A stretch of 64,000 nucleotides of DNA from Telopea speciosissima (taxonomy: Eukaryota; Streptophyta; Magnoliopsida; Proteales; Proteaceae), in the NCBI RefSeq assembly GCF_018873765.1, contig NC_057921.1, forward strand, positions 68,809,557 through 68,873,556. The letters are read 5' to 3'. Each line of letters starts with the position of its first letter. The first letter of the stretch is position 1. Under the pieces are notes generated by a model. That model was not told the DNA's origin. It worked only from the letters and a program-made list of their open reading frames with translations, and did no database searches. The translations under genes were made by a program, and so were the position numbers. Below, piece after piece: positions 1 to 12,500 of the stretch.

Positions 1-910
1 CCCACATGGATCTAGAGAGAATGATACCCCTTTATTTGGAGGAAAATGCTACCACTGCAGCAGTAGACAACCTTGTACGAAACTTAGAATCTAATGTTAT
101 TTGATTTACCCCAAAACAGAAAAAAAGAATCTACTGTGTTTGGTCCTTGGATTCCCTCTTCCCATGTTTGGATAATCACTATGTGGATGATTGGTAGGAC
201 TTGCCCGACCAATTCATGGATAAAAAATAAAAAATAAAAAGAAGTTGTGTAAAGGTACTTTAGTAATAAAAGGGAAAAGATTTCGTCTATAGGGGTACTC
301 GCTCGTCTCACACTTCTCCTCACAGGAAATAACATCGACAATGGTTCTCATAAAAGAATCATTCGCATATAGGCAATAGTGATGGAATCCAAAAGAGTAA
401 ATGGTTCGTTCTCCTATTTATGAAACCATTTCGTCTATCTATCCCTAATGGTGTGCTCCCCACTACATCTTACTAAGAAACATTCAAGAAGAATGAGACA
501 AATGCCAATTACCATGAAAATCTTAAGAGAAAAGGTTATCAAGTATTTATGCTTTTATACATTTTCTGTCCTCTTAATACTCCCCTTCTCTTCCTTGATA
601 CATGGATCTCCTACATACAAAATTTGTTAGATGCTCCCTTTTGTGCCACCGTTGGCTGGGCCCCCATTACGTTTGTATTTTGACAAAGATAGACTATTAA
701 GAGGAAGGAAGACCATACAACCCACGGTAGGGAGATTGGAGGAGAGAAAGAGAACGGTTGGCATCATGGTTTTAGTGCACGGTATCGGATCAGGTAACGA
801 TCAAATTCAAAATCGTTACGATATTGATATAGATTGGCACAGATTGGAGGAGTTTGCATATGTTTTTCTTAAAAATGAAAAAAAAATTTTATTTTATTGA
901 TTTACCTAAT
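1..910. other. No recognisable feature
   Basis: AT-rich DNA with only short chance ORFs. If the methionine gamma-lyase gene continues to the left, this is intronic or beyond the gene. I see no match to the expected C-terminal half of that enzyme on the minus strand. Confidence 0.5.
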
Positions 911-1144
911 TAAGGGTGTCAAAATCCTAAATTGAATCGGTCTAACCGGCCCGACCCAACCCGATCGAACCTAATCCAAACCGATGTACCACCAATTGTC
1001 CCGATTGATAGAACCAAACCCAAATCGAACACTGAAACCAATCCTCAAACCCTAAAAACCGTACCCAAAACAGTCTATATCCGATTTCTAAATTGAACCA
1101 AACCCGAATTCAACCCAAACCAAACCGCCCGATTGACACCCTTA
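911..1144. mobile_element. MITE-like element with GGGTGTCAA ends
   Basis: A 234-bp segment bounded by perfect 12-bp inverted repeats: TAAGGGTGTCAA at 911-922 and its reverse complement at 1133-1144. The interior is rich in CCGA, AACC and CAAACC words and has no ORF. Short elements with (T)AGGGGTGTCAA-type ends are common in plant genomes and are non-autonomous. Target duplication is not clear, because TAA/TTA bases at the ends are ambiguous. Confidence 0.6.
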
Positions 1145-1969
1145 GTTTTACACCTGATCCGTACTATTTCAACAATACGATATCAACATGTTATCGGTAT
1201 CGATGATTAGCAAGACCGATACATCAAACCAAACCATGGTTCGCAGAGCTTATGGCGGGCTCAAAGAACCTTTTACTATAAAATTGGACAAAACGAAAAG
1301 GTTCTTAGACCCGTGATGATAGGATACCCTACCTATCATTGTAGTGTGAATATCTCTCCTTCTCAAAGGAAATGACTTCATTGCCATCCTAAATATGATA
1401 CCGTTTCTTACCTTCTGATGGCGCTTGCTTGGATAACCCTCTCCCTCCCTCCCTCCCTCAGACAAATACCCTTCCTTGTCCAAATGTCCAAAAGGGCTGG
1501 AAAGTTAGAAACTACCCAGGTGCCAGTTGGCACTCCAAAAAAACTGAAACAAGTGGTAGGAATCACGCCCACGAGGAGGAAGGACAGATGATCTAGGATT
1601 CCTTCGACAAAAACATTTGTCCGGAACTCCGGATACCGAACACAGAGCCTCACAGGCTCAGACACATATAGGTCCACGATGAACCCAACAACAGTCCATC
1701 TAAAATTTGACTGATCGGGCGTTCGTTACCTTCTCAAATTTTCACTAGCGTTTCACTATTAAAAGCTTGGGACTCGGAAGAATCGGGACAGGACAATCTG
1801 TATCTGTAACGCTTTTTTCCCTGAGGCGTCGCCCCCGTTAATCGGAGCAAGCCCAAAACGTCACAGACGACGATCGAATCCCCTCTCCCTTTTCTCCGGT
1901 CTCCCTCTCACCGGCTGACCATCATCCTCCTCCTCAAAGTCTGAACAATAGAATGGATATGGTACATAC
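1145..1969 (-). other. Start of methionine gamma-lyase intron; otherwise featureless
   Basis: Lies immediately 3' of the splice donor of the exon at 1970-2750. It contains a CCCT-rich run near 1440-1460. No acceptor followed by the conserved second-exon sequence of the enzyme is visible on the minus strand. Confidence 0.5.
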
Positions 1970-2750
1970 CTGCAATTACATCGGCCCCACCACTGATGTA
2001 CTTGGAGATGCTATGGATCACGACGTCGGCACCAAGACGAGCAGGGGATATCACCATGGGAGTGAATGTGTTATCCACCACTACCATCACCCCCTTATCG
2101 TGCGCTATCCTACTCAGCTCCGGTATGTTACTGACCGCCAGCGTAGGATTGGACATGGCCTCCACGTACAGCACCTTTGTCTTCCCCTCCACGATCGCTT
2201 CCCTCACCATGTCCAGATCCATCACGTCCACGAATGTGGTGGTTATGTTGCAAACCCTGGGAAAGAAGTGAGTCAGGAGTGCATGGGTCCCACCGTACAA
2301 GCATGGAGAAGCCACCACGTTTTCGCCGCTACTGCACAGCTGCATCAGAACCGTTGTTATGGCGGACATACCACTTGCGGTACAATAGGCTGCCTCGGTT
2401 CCTTCCAAGGCGGCCATCTGACGGCCTAGATTAAGAACCGTCGGGTTAAAATGACGACTGTAGATGAAAAAATCACGATCGGGACCAAGCTCTCCCGAAA
2501 ACATGCGCCGCATCGTCTCTGGCTCCATTACCGTAAATGTCGCTGACGCTTCGATCGACATGTTTACGCCGCCGTGCTCACCGAACTCATGCCTGGCGCT
2601 CGCCAGAGCTTCCACCGGATCATCGTTCCACACCTTCATCGCCGCTGCAGATTTCTTCATCTTGATGAAATCATCGCCACCGTCGAATTCGTCCCCACCG
2701 TTTCGCCTTTTACCGGACAAAAGAACACTTTGGACGTGCGTTTCGGCCAT
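1970..2750 (-). CDS. MGL: Methionine gamma-lyase, first coding exon (partial gene)
   Basis: Encodes the N-terminal 260 residues of a cytosolic, PLP-dependent Cys/Met-metabolism enzyme that splits L-methionine into methanethiol, ammonia and 2-oxobutanoate, feeding isoleucine synthesis. Seen: HEFGEHGGVNMSIEASATFT, YSRHFNPTVLNLGRQMAALE, TASGMSAI, VVVDNT, and HSISKYISGGAD, whose Lys (residue 250) is the expected Schiff-base lysine. The start is the ATG at 2750; the six codons upstream are open but begin with GTG. The exon ends in phase 1 at GCAG|GTATGT, matching an intron after the GGAD(V/I)IAG segment. The remaining ~170 residues, with the rest of the PLP domain and the C-terminal domain, are not in the window to the left, so the gene is either cut by the window edge behind a long intron or truncated. 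Family assignment is very secure; completeness is unknown. Confidence 0.93.
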
Positions 2751-2941
2751 ACCGTTACCGTTTGGCACAGAACGAGAGAGAGAACGAAAATCGACGATGA
2801 ACAGCAGGAGAGGTTGGAGAAGAGGATGGATTGGACTACTCCTACAAAGATTGAGAGAATTTTCCTAGGGTTAAGGTAAGGAGTCTTAGGACCACCAACA
2901 GAATCCAGGAAATAGCCGTCTTCGTCCAGCGGCAATATGTC

Positions 2942-2949
2942 TTTATATA
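2942..2949 (-). promoter_or_regulatory. TATA box of methionine gamma-lyase gene
   Basis: TATATAAA read on the minus strand, 192 bases upstream of the ATG at 2750. With usual spacing, transcription would start near 2910-2920, giving a 5' leader of about 160-170 bases. An upstream ATG at 2935 falls before the predicted start site and would not be in the mRNA. Confidence 0.6.
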
Positions 2950-2950
2950 G

Positions 2951-5858
2951 GATAGGGTGGCTTCTCTTTATTTTTTGTGGTAAAGAGATGGCTTCTCTCC
3001 TCTTTAAAGAAGGGAGTTGGTATAGTGAACCTGGACATTTATTGGGCCAGATGGTAAAATTTTAGAATTATACGGTTTAGATTATAGAACGAATGGTCAA
3101 AAAACGATACTTCCCGTAGATCTACCGTACCAATGGGAGTAGATGTAAACGAGCAGATCATCCCTTTCAGCAGAATTCATCTCTAGTCCCACTTTAGGGG
3201 TGTTAATGCCTCAATGGTCTGCTCGGTCTGGTTTCAATGAGTCTGCATCGGTTTTAAGCATGCACTATCTCAAATCAAAGCTGGACCATTAAAATGACAT
3301 TTGGTTTTGGTCATTTTGGTTTCAATCCAATTTAGTTTATTGGGTCGGCTTATATGCATGTAGGAATGTAGGATAGAGATCGTTGGTTGGACATCTAAGA
3401 CCCTGGATGCACACAATCGTTCAAAAAAATCCTATGCATCCAGGCTGTATGTGCAGCGCCAGGTTCATTGTGGTACATTTTGATCACCTTACCCCTATTC
3501 AGCTGCTTGGATGCACAGGATCCAAATCCCCACAAGCATCACTTTAATTGGAATTTCTGTTTTCTTTTTTAGGGCAGCACGGTACTTTCGTATGCTTTTT
3601 AACTAGGTATGTGTAGAGTAGCATTGGCGGGCCCGCCCAATCAGACGGAGCGGTTTTAACTTGGCAGACAAGTAGGGCCTACTAGAAAGTACATAACACA
3701 TGTCTTTTTTTAATAAAATCAAACAACAAGACATGTTAATCCAAAATTCCATCAGCGAGATGTCAAATCATAAAACGGATGTATGCATGTATGCAACGTG
3801 CTCATACATTTTCAACACTGTCTCACATTGTCGCATCCTTATGGCTGAGATGCCGATTTGCAGATAACAACAACACGTGGCAATGATATGCTGTTTTTCC
3901 TACTTAGAATCAGATAAGGATTGATACAACTAATCAGTATTGGTATCGGTGATTCGGTAGCGACTGATACAGTCATTGATATTGTGAACTAAAAACCTTG
4001 GTTCCGCAAACCCGTCTAGATGAAGTGAACCCAAAATTCCGTCTAGATGAACTGAACCCAATATTGTTTTAAAAATCAAAATTAGATCGGTTGAATTTAG
4101 ATTGGTATAGGTGATGCTGAATTGCTGAATCTGTTTACATTTTTGATCATTTTATGGATCAGAATTGATGCTGACTGATTCGATTCCCAATTTGGATTTG
4201 GATTTGGATTTGGATTTGGATTGATTGATTCAACTAGATCTTAAATTGGTCCAAATCCGATCAATCGTATGCAGATTCCAACCAAATTGGATTCAATTCA
4301 ATTAGAAATTGTCATGCAAAGACAGGTTGGTTTAAGGATCTATTGGTCGAAGGAAAGGAAAGATCTTAATTTAGTTCAACAAGCATTAAAATCCTCTGTA
4401 ATACTGACGAAACGACGATACACATTCATAGCACAATATACAATAGAAGACACAATCTAATAGCTAGAAAGAATGATAAACAAGAAGAACACCATCTCTA
4501 AGGACTTCGGCCTCTATAGCAGAAGAAGTTAATCAGTTGGTAAATTAAGGAGCTTTTATCTACATACAGTAGGTGGTTGCCTGTTGTCGTTCTCGATGAA
4601 TGCTTATGACGAATACACGGCAGACAATCATTCTTCATAGAAAATACATTTTATCTCAAGGCACGAATATCAGCCTCCAGTGGAGGTGGAGGTGGAGGTG
4701 GACGTGGAGGTGGAGGTGGAGTGGAGAATGTAGAGTCCTCCAAAATTTTCCAATCAATCATGGAAAGGGGAACATGCATGTGACCATAAATAAATAAATA
4801 GATAAATAGATAAATTATAAATTACATAAGATATCCGCTCTCACCTATGTGGCGGATAAGAGAATAGTAGATGGATCCGCGTCGTTATCCTTTTAGATTC
4901 TAGAGTAAATAAAAGATTTTTTCTATTTAAGAAGCTAATGTAAATCTGCCACGTGATAATAAACACACAATCGGAAATCAGATCTATTTTATTGGAATCG
5001 GCTTGATACGGCTGATCTATATCAGTATCAGATTATCGATATTGACTGACACCGACATTAACCTAGTCAGACTTGATGTCACCAGATAGTGCAAATTAGT
5101 TGTTGGAGGATTATAGATGTGTATGGACAAGCATGGGATGATGACTATCAATACATGGATGAGTATTTGTTTAAATTAAACCCTAAAATTTGACATGTGA
5201 TTAATCAATATCATTTCCTCTTCATCGGACAATCAGAATTACTACATCATCATTCCAAAGGGATATAATAATAATAGATCGTAAAAAAAGTACTCTTTGC
5301 TTGATGGCCAATGTTAATAAAATCCTGTGGTATCTAGGAAAGCACTAGCATACAATATCTCTAAAATTTTCTACTTTAGATGAGAATCAATGAATCATGA
5401 GATAGGACATAAGATTTTCTTGACCTCCTTTAACCAATCAATAACCAATGGTGGGATTGGAACCTTAAAATTTTAATTAACACATTAAGCATATATTAAT
5501 TAAACTCAAAAAGTAAAAGGAATATAAGCTAAGAAATGAAATTGCTGTGCTTGTGCCTTTTTGAAAAGAATGTGGACCACCCCATTACCTTCCTTTTCTT
5601 TCAGTGTGAATTTTTTTTTTTATGTTTTCCATGTTATGTTGTGGAAAGGGAAAGGTATTCTAATCCAACTTGGAAGTTCCACTATCGAACCTTTTTAATT
5701 GTCTAAGTAATGTGACCCTATATATTTTAAATTGTCTTGAAAAGAGCAAATGAAAAATGCTCTACATGCTAAAGCAAGGGGAGGTTGATATGTGAATTAG
5801 TGAAAGGTCAATCTTAAGGGGTGTAGTCGTGTAGAGAGGATATTACCTAAATCTTTCA
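2951..5858. other. Intergenic; low-complexity and degenerate repeats
   Basis: No coding sequence recognised. It holds a six-base GGATTT tandem run (about 4195-4225), a GGTGGA-type run (about 4678-4722), and several degenerate stretches of GATCGGTATTGG/ATCGATATTG character, which also recur near 3900-4160, 4980-5060, 24.8-25.4, 27.3-27.7 and 29.8-30.1 kb and look like diverged copies of a dispersed repeat. Confidence 0.5.
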
Positions 5859-6044
5859 CTAACCCAAATGTTGGGAGGACCGTTCCAAACCTCCATCACT
5901 ATCACTGCCTAACTCTAAAGAGAGACACATGAACTGTGGCCAGAAGACCTCTCTCTCTACCTCTCTCTCTTTAGAATCAGGATCGGCAAGAATCGACCAA
6001 AGCTGCTTTTTTATTCTTTGCAAAGAAAAAACCCTAGATGCCAT
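5859..6044 (-). CDS. Unassigned 61-residue ORF
   Basis: From the ATG at 6044 the frame reads MASRVFSLQRIKKQLWSILA and then an acidic, Arg/Glu-rich stretch. The segment just upstream on this strand carries CT/GA and GT/AC dinucleotide runs (about 6104-6140), as plant 5' leaders often do. I do not recognise a family, and part of the Glu-Arg stretch comes from a GAGA microsatellite. It could be a small gene, a first exon, or chance. Confidence 0.2.
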   Translation of the reverse strand: MASRVFSLQRIKKQLWSILADPDSKEREVEREVFWPQFMCLSLELGSDSDGGLERSSQHLG

Positions 6045-6139
6045 GAATATACTGATTCTGACGTTGATCCAGGCCAATTCCGTGTTTTGAATCCCTATAC
6101 TTTCTCTCTCTTTCTCTCTCTCCACACACACACACACAC

Positions 6140-9100
6140 GAGTATGACCATAAGAAGAAAAACCCTTTATGTGGAAGAGTGGAAAGTGCTTTTGGGCTTG
6201 TCTCCCTCTGCTTTACTCTGTAGTGTGTGTGTGTGGGCTGTGGGGGGTGGGGTTGGTTAAACAAGGGCCCAGCAGATTCACGGGCTGCCTTGCTTTTTAT
6301 GTGAGCAAATATCATCTAATAAAAAGGATTCCCTGATCCCACAACCAAATTACTTTATCGAGTTGATATGCACAGGCACGCACTTACAGTGGGAACCTAC
6401 CACCACCATATCACGCACTTTTTTTTCAGTCCGGTTCTCTGTTTGGTACGGTTGTCCAGTTCCTCTCATAGGGAGATAGACATGACGGCTTAACCTCACT
6501 CAAACAGTGTGTTCTGAAAGGGGTTAGATCATCATTTTCCTCCCCTTTATTAGAGGAACCGAACAACTATACTGGACAGAGAACCGAAAAAGATAATGAT
6601 CCCCACCATCACTACAGTGGTCCTAGGCCGTCCTTCCTGCTTTAACGTCTTGTTTTAATCCCACATCTTTAAATTACTTTTAACGCCCAGACTGTTGGTC
6701 AAAATATTATTATTCACTGGTTTGGAAGGTGAAGGTTATGACAATGGAAAAGACAGTGAAAGGCAGAATAATAATCCAAAGAAATGGGAAAAAAGACTAA
6801 TGGATTCACCAGCTCACAGAACGCGATATGATAGAAAGATATCTTGCAAGGAAATAGACGATTGTGCGTGTACAAGTGTGTGTACTGATTCCATTAACAC
6901 CCACAGTAAAGTGAACTTTTTTAATTACTCTTGCCAGATACGCTGTAGTTTCTCTTTCGTCCAATCCCTGTTGGTCTCATCATAGCAAACCCTTCTTATC
7001 AGGAAATGGCCTTTACCGGCCTTTACCTTCACCTACGGGTGGAAACGGGTAATCTTTTACGTGCCACTAGTTTGGAGGATGTTTTACCCGAGATGAAAAT
7101 GGAGAAGATAAGGTTCTCAGCTAAATAAGTAAATATAGAGGATGAAGTTAAGGGTTTTACTATTCCCCATTTACCCATGTAAATAAAACAATTATACTAT
7201 GGGAAAAAAGATTCTATCTAGAGCAACAAGATGGTGTGAAATGATCGCCCTTCCTAACCCTGGTGAAAAGCAGAATTCTGCCTTTATTGATGCTTCTACG
7301 TGTATTTCCATTGGCCACTCTCTTGGATAGAAAATTCTTCTTCTTATATTATATTCTAATATCACCCTAAGGCTGGATCTAGTGCACAAGACTCCCACCA
7401 TTACGACTTGCGAAATCTCAGGAAAATCATATTATACATAATCTTACCCCAACTTCATGGAAAGGCTATTTCCCCAACTCGAACCCAACGCCTAGCTAAT
7501 CCAAACACATACACAGCCACCAAATTATCCTCTCGCTTCCCACTATTTGCTTAGCGTATCAAATGCCTATATTTGATCCTTCTACATTTTTTTCAAGGCG
7601 CAAGTTTTTCTTTACCAAGTTGAAGAGGGAATCTCTTTCACCCATGAATTATGGTGCAATGATGGGATTCCAATAATAATGACCCACTATCTGATCTAAT
7701 CATTACCTTTCCCTATTGCCCAAGATCCAGAATATCTTCTTTTTGAGTCTCATCCAACAACCAAAACTCATGGATTAAACCATTCTTTATTCACCATTTG
7801 TGTGTTTTTTAACAGGTAGCCCCAAGGAGAGTTGAACTTAGACTGTGTTTTACCTCCCTAACCCATCCCTGTCAGGTAAAGTGAATTTTTAACCCATCCT
7901 GCTGCCAGGTAAAGTGTACTTTTACTCTTATCTTGTATGGGTAATCCTTAGCTAACCCTGAAGGATAAAGGATATATATAGCAACCTCTACGGATCTTAA
8001 GAGTGTAAGGTTAAAGGCCATTACTCATCCCTACCCTATCAATCACCACTCCTTTGGTTATCCCATTGAATTAGGTAAGGTTCTGTCCTTGCACTGAAAA
8101 AAAAAAATAGGTAAGGTTCTGCACTCATCCGGTAAAGTTAAAATTAGTTTACCCATAGTGGGTTCAAGCATTGACAACGCTAAAACCATACAGATTTGGA
8201 GATTTATTCAGGGACATGGTTACATACTAACATGCTTAAGACTTGAGATGAGAGTACTCGGGTGGATTAGAAAGGATTGATTACGGACTTGGAAGGTTGG
8301 GCCTTTGATCAAAACACAGATATGCGACTCCAACAGGTTGCAAATAAAGGGAAATGAAGGAAAGTGAAATTAATTCTGTAATCAAGATTGCATAACTAAC
8401 TAAAAATCTTATCAATTATGATTTTAAAATCGACTGTATAGCCAAATCATATTTTTTTATTTAAAAGTGAAGTCCAAATTAATTACTTAAACCATATGAA
8501 ATGATGATGTAGCAAACAAGACCATTGGATAGTTAGTATATACCTTAGATTAGTCATGTGTCAAATTTCAACTCTAATTTAATCAAATACCCTTCAATGT
8601 ATTGGCATGCCTCCTCATATATATTCGTGCACGTTTACAGAAACTTCAACCACTATTATACATTTTCCCATAGTCCTAATTTTTAAACATTTATTTTGGC
8701 ACTTGGCAAACTCGTTTGTACTGAAATTTTGCATGAGTAGGGGACCTTGGCATCTATCTCCATCCACAAATTTGGCCCCATCGGATTTACCATATATAAA
8801 ATTTTGTTAAGTTTTACCTATTTAATAAGTTTTTGAGTTAGTTGCACATTCATTACTTGTAATTATAGAAAAGATTCCAATTTCCCTTCACTTCTACTTC
8901 CATCAATGGAGCTGATACATATGATTCCAAAAAAATTAAAAAAAAGAGCTGATACAAATGTAATACAAAAATTAGTGAGATTACATATTGTCCGTATCTA
9001 GACGGGTGAGCATGTAGAAGGGGATGTAAAACTCTCTTACCATTATTACCCTCCCATTCTTATAAGGTATAATGTAGTTTTCTCAAAGAGATTGTATCAA

Positions 9101-9502
9101 AATAAATAAAGGGGGAGCGCAGAGGCCAGGCACGCATGGCAGCCATTGAGAGAGCACTCTGGCATCTCGGGGGAGGGGAAGTTATTCCCTCCCCCCTCCC
9201 CCACCACTCCCCAAAGAATATCTTCCCATAAATAAAAGAGCAGAGTAAATTTATTTAGGAGACCTCTTGGCTCTGATCCATGGAAATTTTTTTACAAGAT
9301 TTATGTAGAGGCAAAATAGGCCTCAAATAACTTTTCAGAGATATAAGATCACATAACTATCATCACCCTATCCTAAGCTAGTAACAAGTGCACGGGCCCC
9401 TCTTGTAAGGAGCACAAGCTTCAAGCTTTACACATCAAATTAACAGTTTACATTTCAAATAAATCAATAGAATTTCATAACAAATGAGTGCTAATCTGCT
9501 AC
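6140..9502. other. Intergenic; no gene recognised
   Basis: AT-rich sequence with scattered open stretches that show no family features. A purine/pyrimidine G- and C-rich patch at about 9170-9215 and a partial SINE-like segment near 7800-7930 (repeated CAGGTAAAGTG words) are the only texture seen. Confidence 0.45.
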
Positions 9503-12500
9503 TTACACTTCTAGCTCGTGCAAGCCCTCAAGAGATTGTTGTGCACTATCCAATTGCCTAAAGGATGCTACAGTTTCACAAGAATCAAGATTTCCTCTCT
9601 CAAGTTGCTCTAGGAATTCCATCACTAAAGGATCAGTCCAAGGAGCCCCAATTGGAGCTCCTTTCCCTGCCACCCACCCAAGATGGCCACCTTTTGGGGT
9701 AACAATCAACAAACAATTTGGGTTTTCCTGGAAGACAAAGAAGTTTTTTAGTTCAATAGAAAAAAATATATAATAAAAGAGTATTTTCTGCACACTGAAG
9801 AGTCGGAATTGGGAGCAAGGGTATTTTCATTTTAATCTCTTCCTGTGTTCACTGTACCAGTGAGACCATTCAGATCATCAATCTCCAGGCCTGAACGATT
9901 CTTCATCCGTGCTATATTTACAAACACTGGGTGCAAATATTGATTACAAAACTCTGTATCTTTCAAAGCTTGAACATGAGAAACTAATGGATTTCACTTT
10001 AGAACATAGAGGATCTTGTACATACAAAAGAACAACACAAAAAGGAAAATCTGAGAGAGGAAGGAATGTACGGGAGAGTTGGCTTCCCACTGTCTGCTCA
10101 TTGATATGGCGAAGGGGGTTCTCCCATGATAGAGATAGAGGGTATTTACTTTAACATGGAACTGCAATTGGATTCCGAAAGACACGAACATTGCTTGTGG
10201 AAAGCTTTAGGAAAAGAACTCAATAATTAGAACAGCGATTTTCTTATTGACACCTCTTGAGGTGTCAAATAATTTGTAATCTATCTTATTTGCCCTTTCA
10301 GTAAAAACATATTTTCTTTTCAATGAGGGTAAATCCTGTCTTTTCACATGTGAAATTCAAAAAATGTACAAAATGATGACAGATTTTGATATTGACATAA
10401 TGACAAGTCATTTTCATATTTTTTATAAAAACCCTTTTTTAACCTTGACTAAAAGAACTATGGGAATAAGACAAGGGTCAATTAAAAGCAGGTGTTAAGT
10501 TCTAAATACACCTATAGAGGTGTCATTTAGACAGTCCCATTAGAATCAGTCATGAGAAACTCTCCTTGGAAGAGATGTTTCCAGTTGTTCATAGAAATTT
10601 GTGCCTAAAAGTCATAGATGAGTTTCACAAGTCGCCAATGTGGTTTCTTGAAACTTCAGGAAGGGTATTGAATGTCTAAATGAATTGGAAAGTAGTATGT
10701 AGAAAGCGTAAGGATTCTGTAGTTAGTTTAGAAAAAATTGTTTAAAAGCACAATTTTGAAAAGACCAAATTAGATGCTTCAGTAATTTATGGTAAAACAA
10801 TATAAACTTATGTTAGTGACTATGGAGTCAACAGCAATAATCTGGGAGACTACTCAAGCAAGGAAACAGATTTCAGCAGATAACCAAAGCAGCAATAAAA
10901 GAAACTTCTCCTACAAGCTATTGTGCTAGTTTTTTAACTGTCAAGAGAAAGATCAGAAGGGTTAAAGTGGTTAATACATCCAATTTAACTAATTTTTGGC
11001 CGATATGGGGGTCCACAACTTCAGTAGTTGGAATTGACAAGAATATGTACCAGCTGTACGATAAAGGGAACTACTATCAATTCTGATGGTTCACTAATGT
11101 AAACCAGTCACAAGTGATAACCAGCCCACAAGAGGATCGCAAACTTCAGGTTCATAAACAGTAAATATTTCGATCGATTCGTAGATTAGCAGGAAATACA
11201 ATAAAATAAAAATCAAGAAAGAAGAAGAAGATAGGGTAGTCTCTCTCAGACTCGGATCTCTCACCCACGGCCTCTCACCATACTTTCTCATAGCGTTTTT
11301 TTTCTCAATCTCATTAATCAAATTCGGGTACAAGGCTGTAGCCCCTTACAAACTTATATAGAAGACTCAAAAAAAGACTCAAACACTAAGAAGGAAAGGC
11401 CTAACCCAATCCTTATCTAATAAGGTAACATAAACTGACTAAGAAGCTTAAATAATGAAAGAAATTTACTCAAAACAAGACTAACTAAACTAATAAAGTA
11501 AATCTCGTTTTCCTACTTTCTACCCTTAATTTAGGCCCATTTCAAAGAAAACCCATGGAATCAAAGGCCCAACATGTACATAACCCAACCCAAAGGCTTA
11601 TTTCCAATAAATGCATTATTCAGACTGAAGAAATGTTTAACAGTGGTGACTGTTTCAAATAAAAAGCACTTCTCATACGATTGGAGTTTGTAAATTTCTG
11701 GTTCTGTTCAGCTAGATTACATCATGTCATACCCATCAATACAAGGAAACACTGACAACTATGAGTACTTGTAACATAGGTTGTAGCATGTTATTTACAT
11801 TTAATTTGTTCCCTAGTCGACAAACATGTATACTCCACTCACTCAACTAACCCTCGTCCCAACTAAATGAAAATTTGTATATTCATTTATAATACACTTT
11901 TTTTTCTTTTTGGTAAACAATGTCACTTTACACTAACTTTTGAGGCACTTCCCCTACTTGTTTGGGGCCAAAATTTGACCAATGAGGTGGGTGTAATATC
12001 CTCTATCACATGGACCCGCTCCAGTCATCCCACATGGCTAGATGCATTTTATCGAAGTTCACCTATTGGATTTTCTAGGATCACTCTTAAGGATGGTTCT
12101 CCCTAGGATTTCCTGGTGTCAAAGCTAAGTGCTATCCATGATCAACACTATTGCATCCATTTCTTTTATAGTTTTTTGTTTCAAAACTAGGTTATTCTGG
12201 TTTACAGCTAAGTTTTCTATCTTTTGTCAGATCAAAATCCAACTATTATTGGTCTAAATCTATATGTTCCCTCATATTCCTAGCCGTGCCATTACCCACA
12301 TGCTTTCATATTGATCTAAATCACCAGAAGCCCATGTGAACATATGTACTATATTAATAAATGATATTGTTGAGGAAGGGAGGGAAAAAATGAGAATGTA
12401 ATTAAAAAAAAAAAAGCAGGAATGAAGTCCCTCATATTGAACACCCCAAGAAGTTATCCACATGCTTGTCTACTTGATTGTCAACAGCTCAGTAACAGTA

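Noticed and set aside
1953..2429. Plus-strand ORF of 158 codons and neighbours at 1996-2434 and 2464-2879
   Set aside because: Antisense shadows of the methionine gamma-lyase exon, whose minus-strand frame is clearly conserved.
2751..2768. Upstream extension of the methionine gamma-lyase start
   Set aside because: The first codon of the longer frame is GTG; the first ATG is at 2750.
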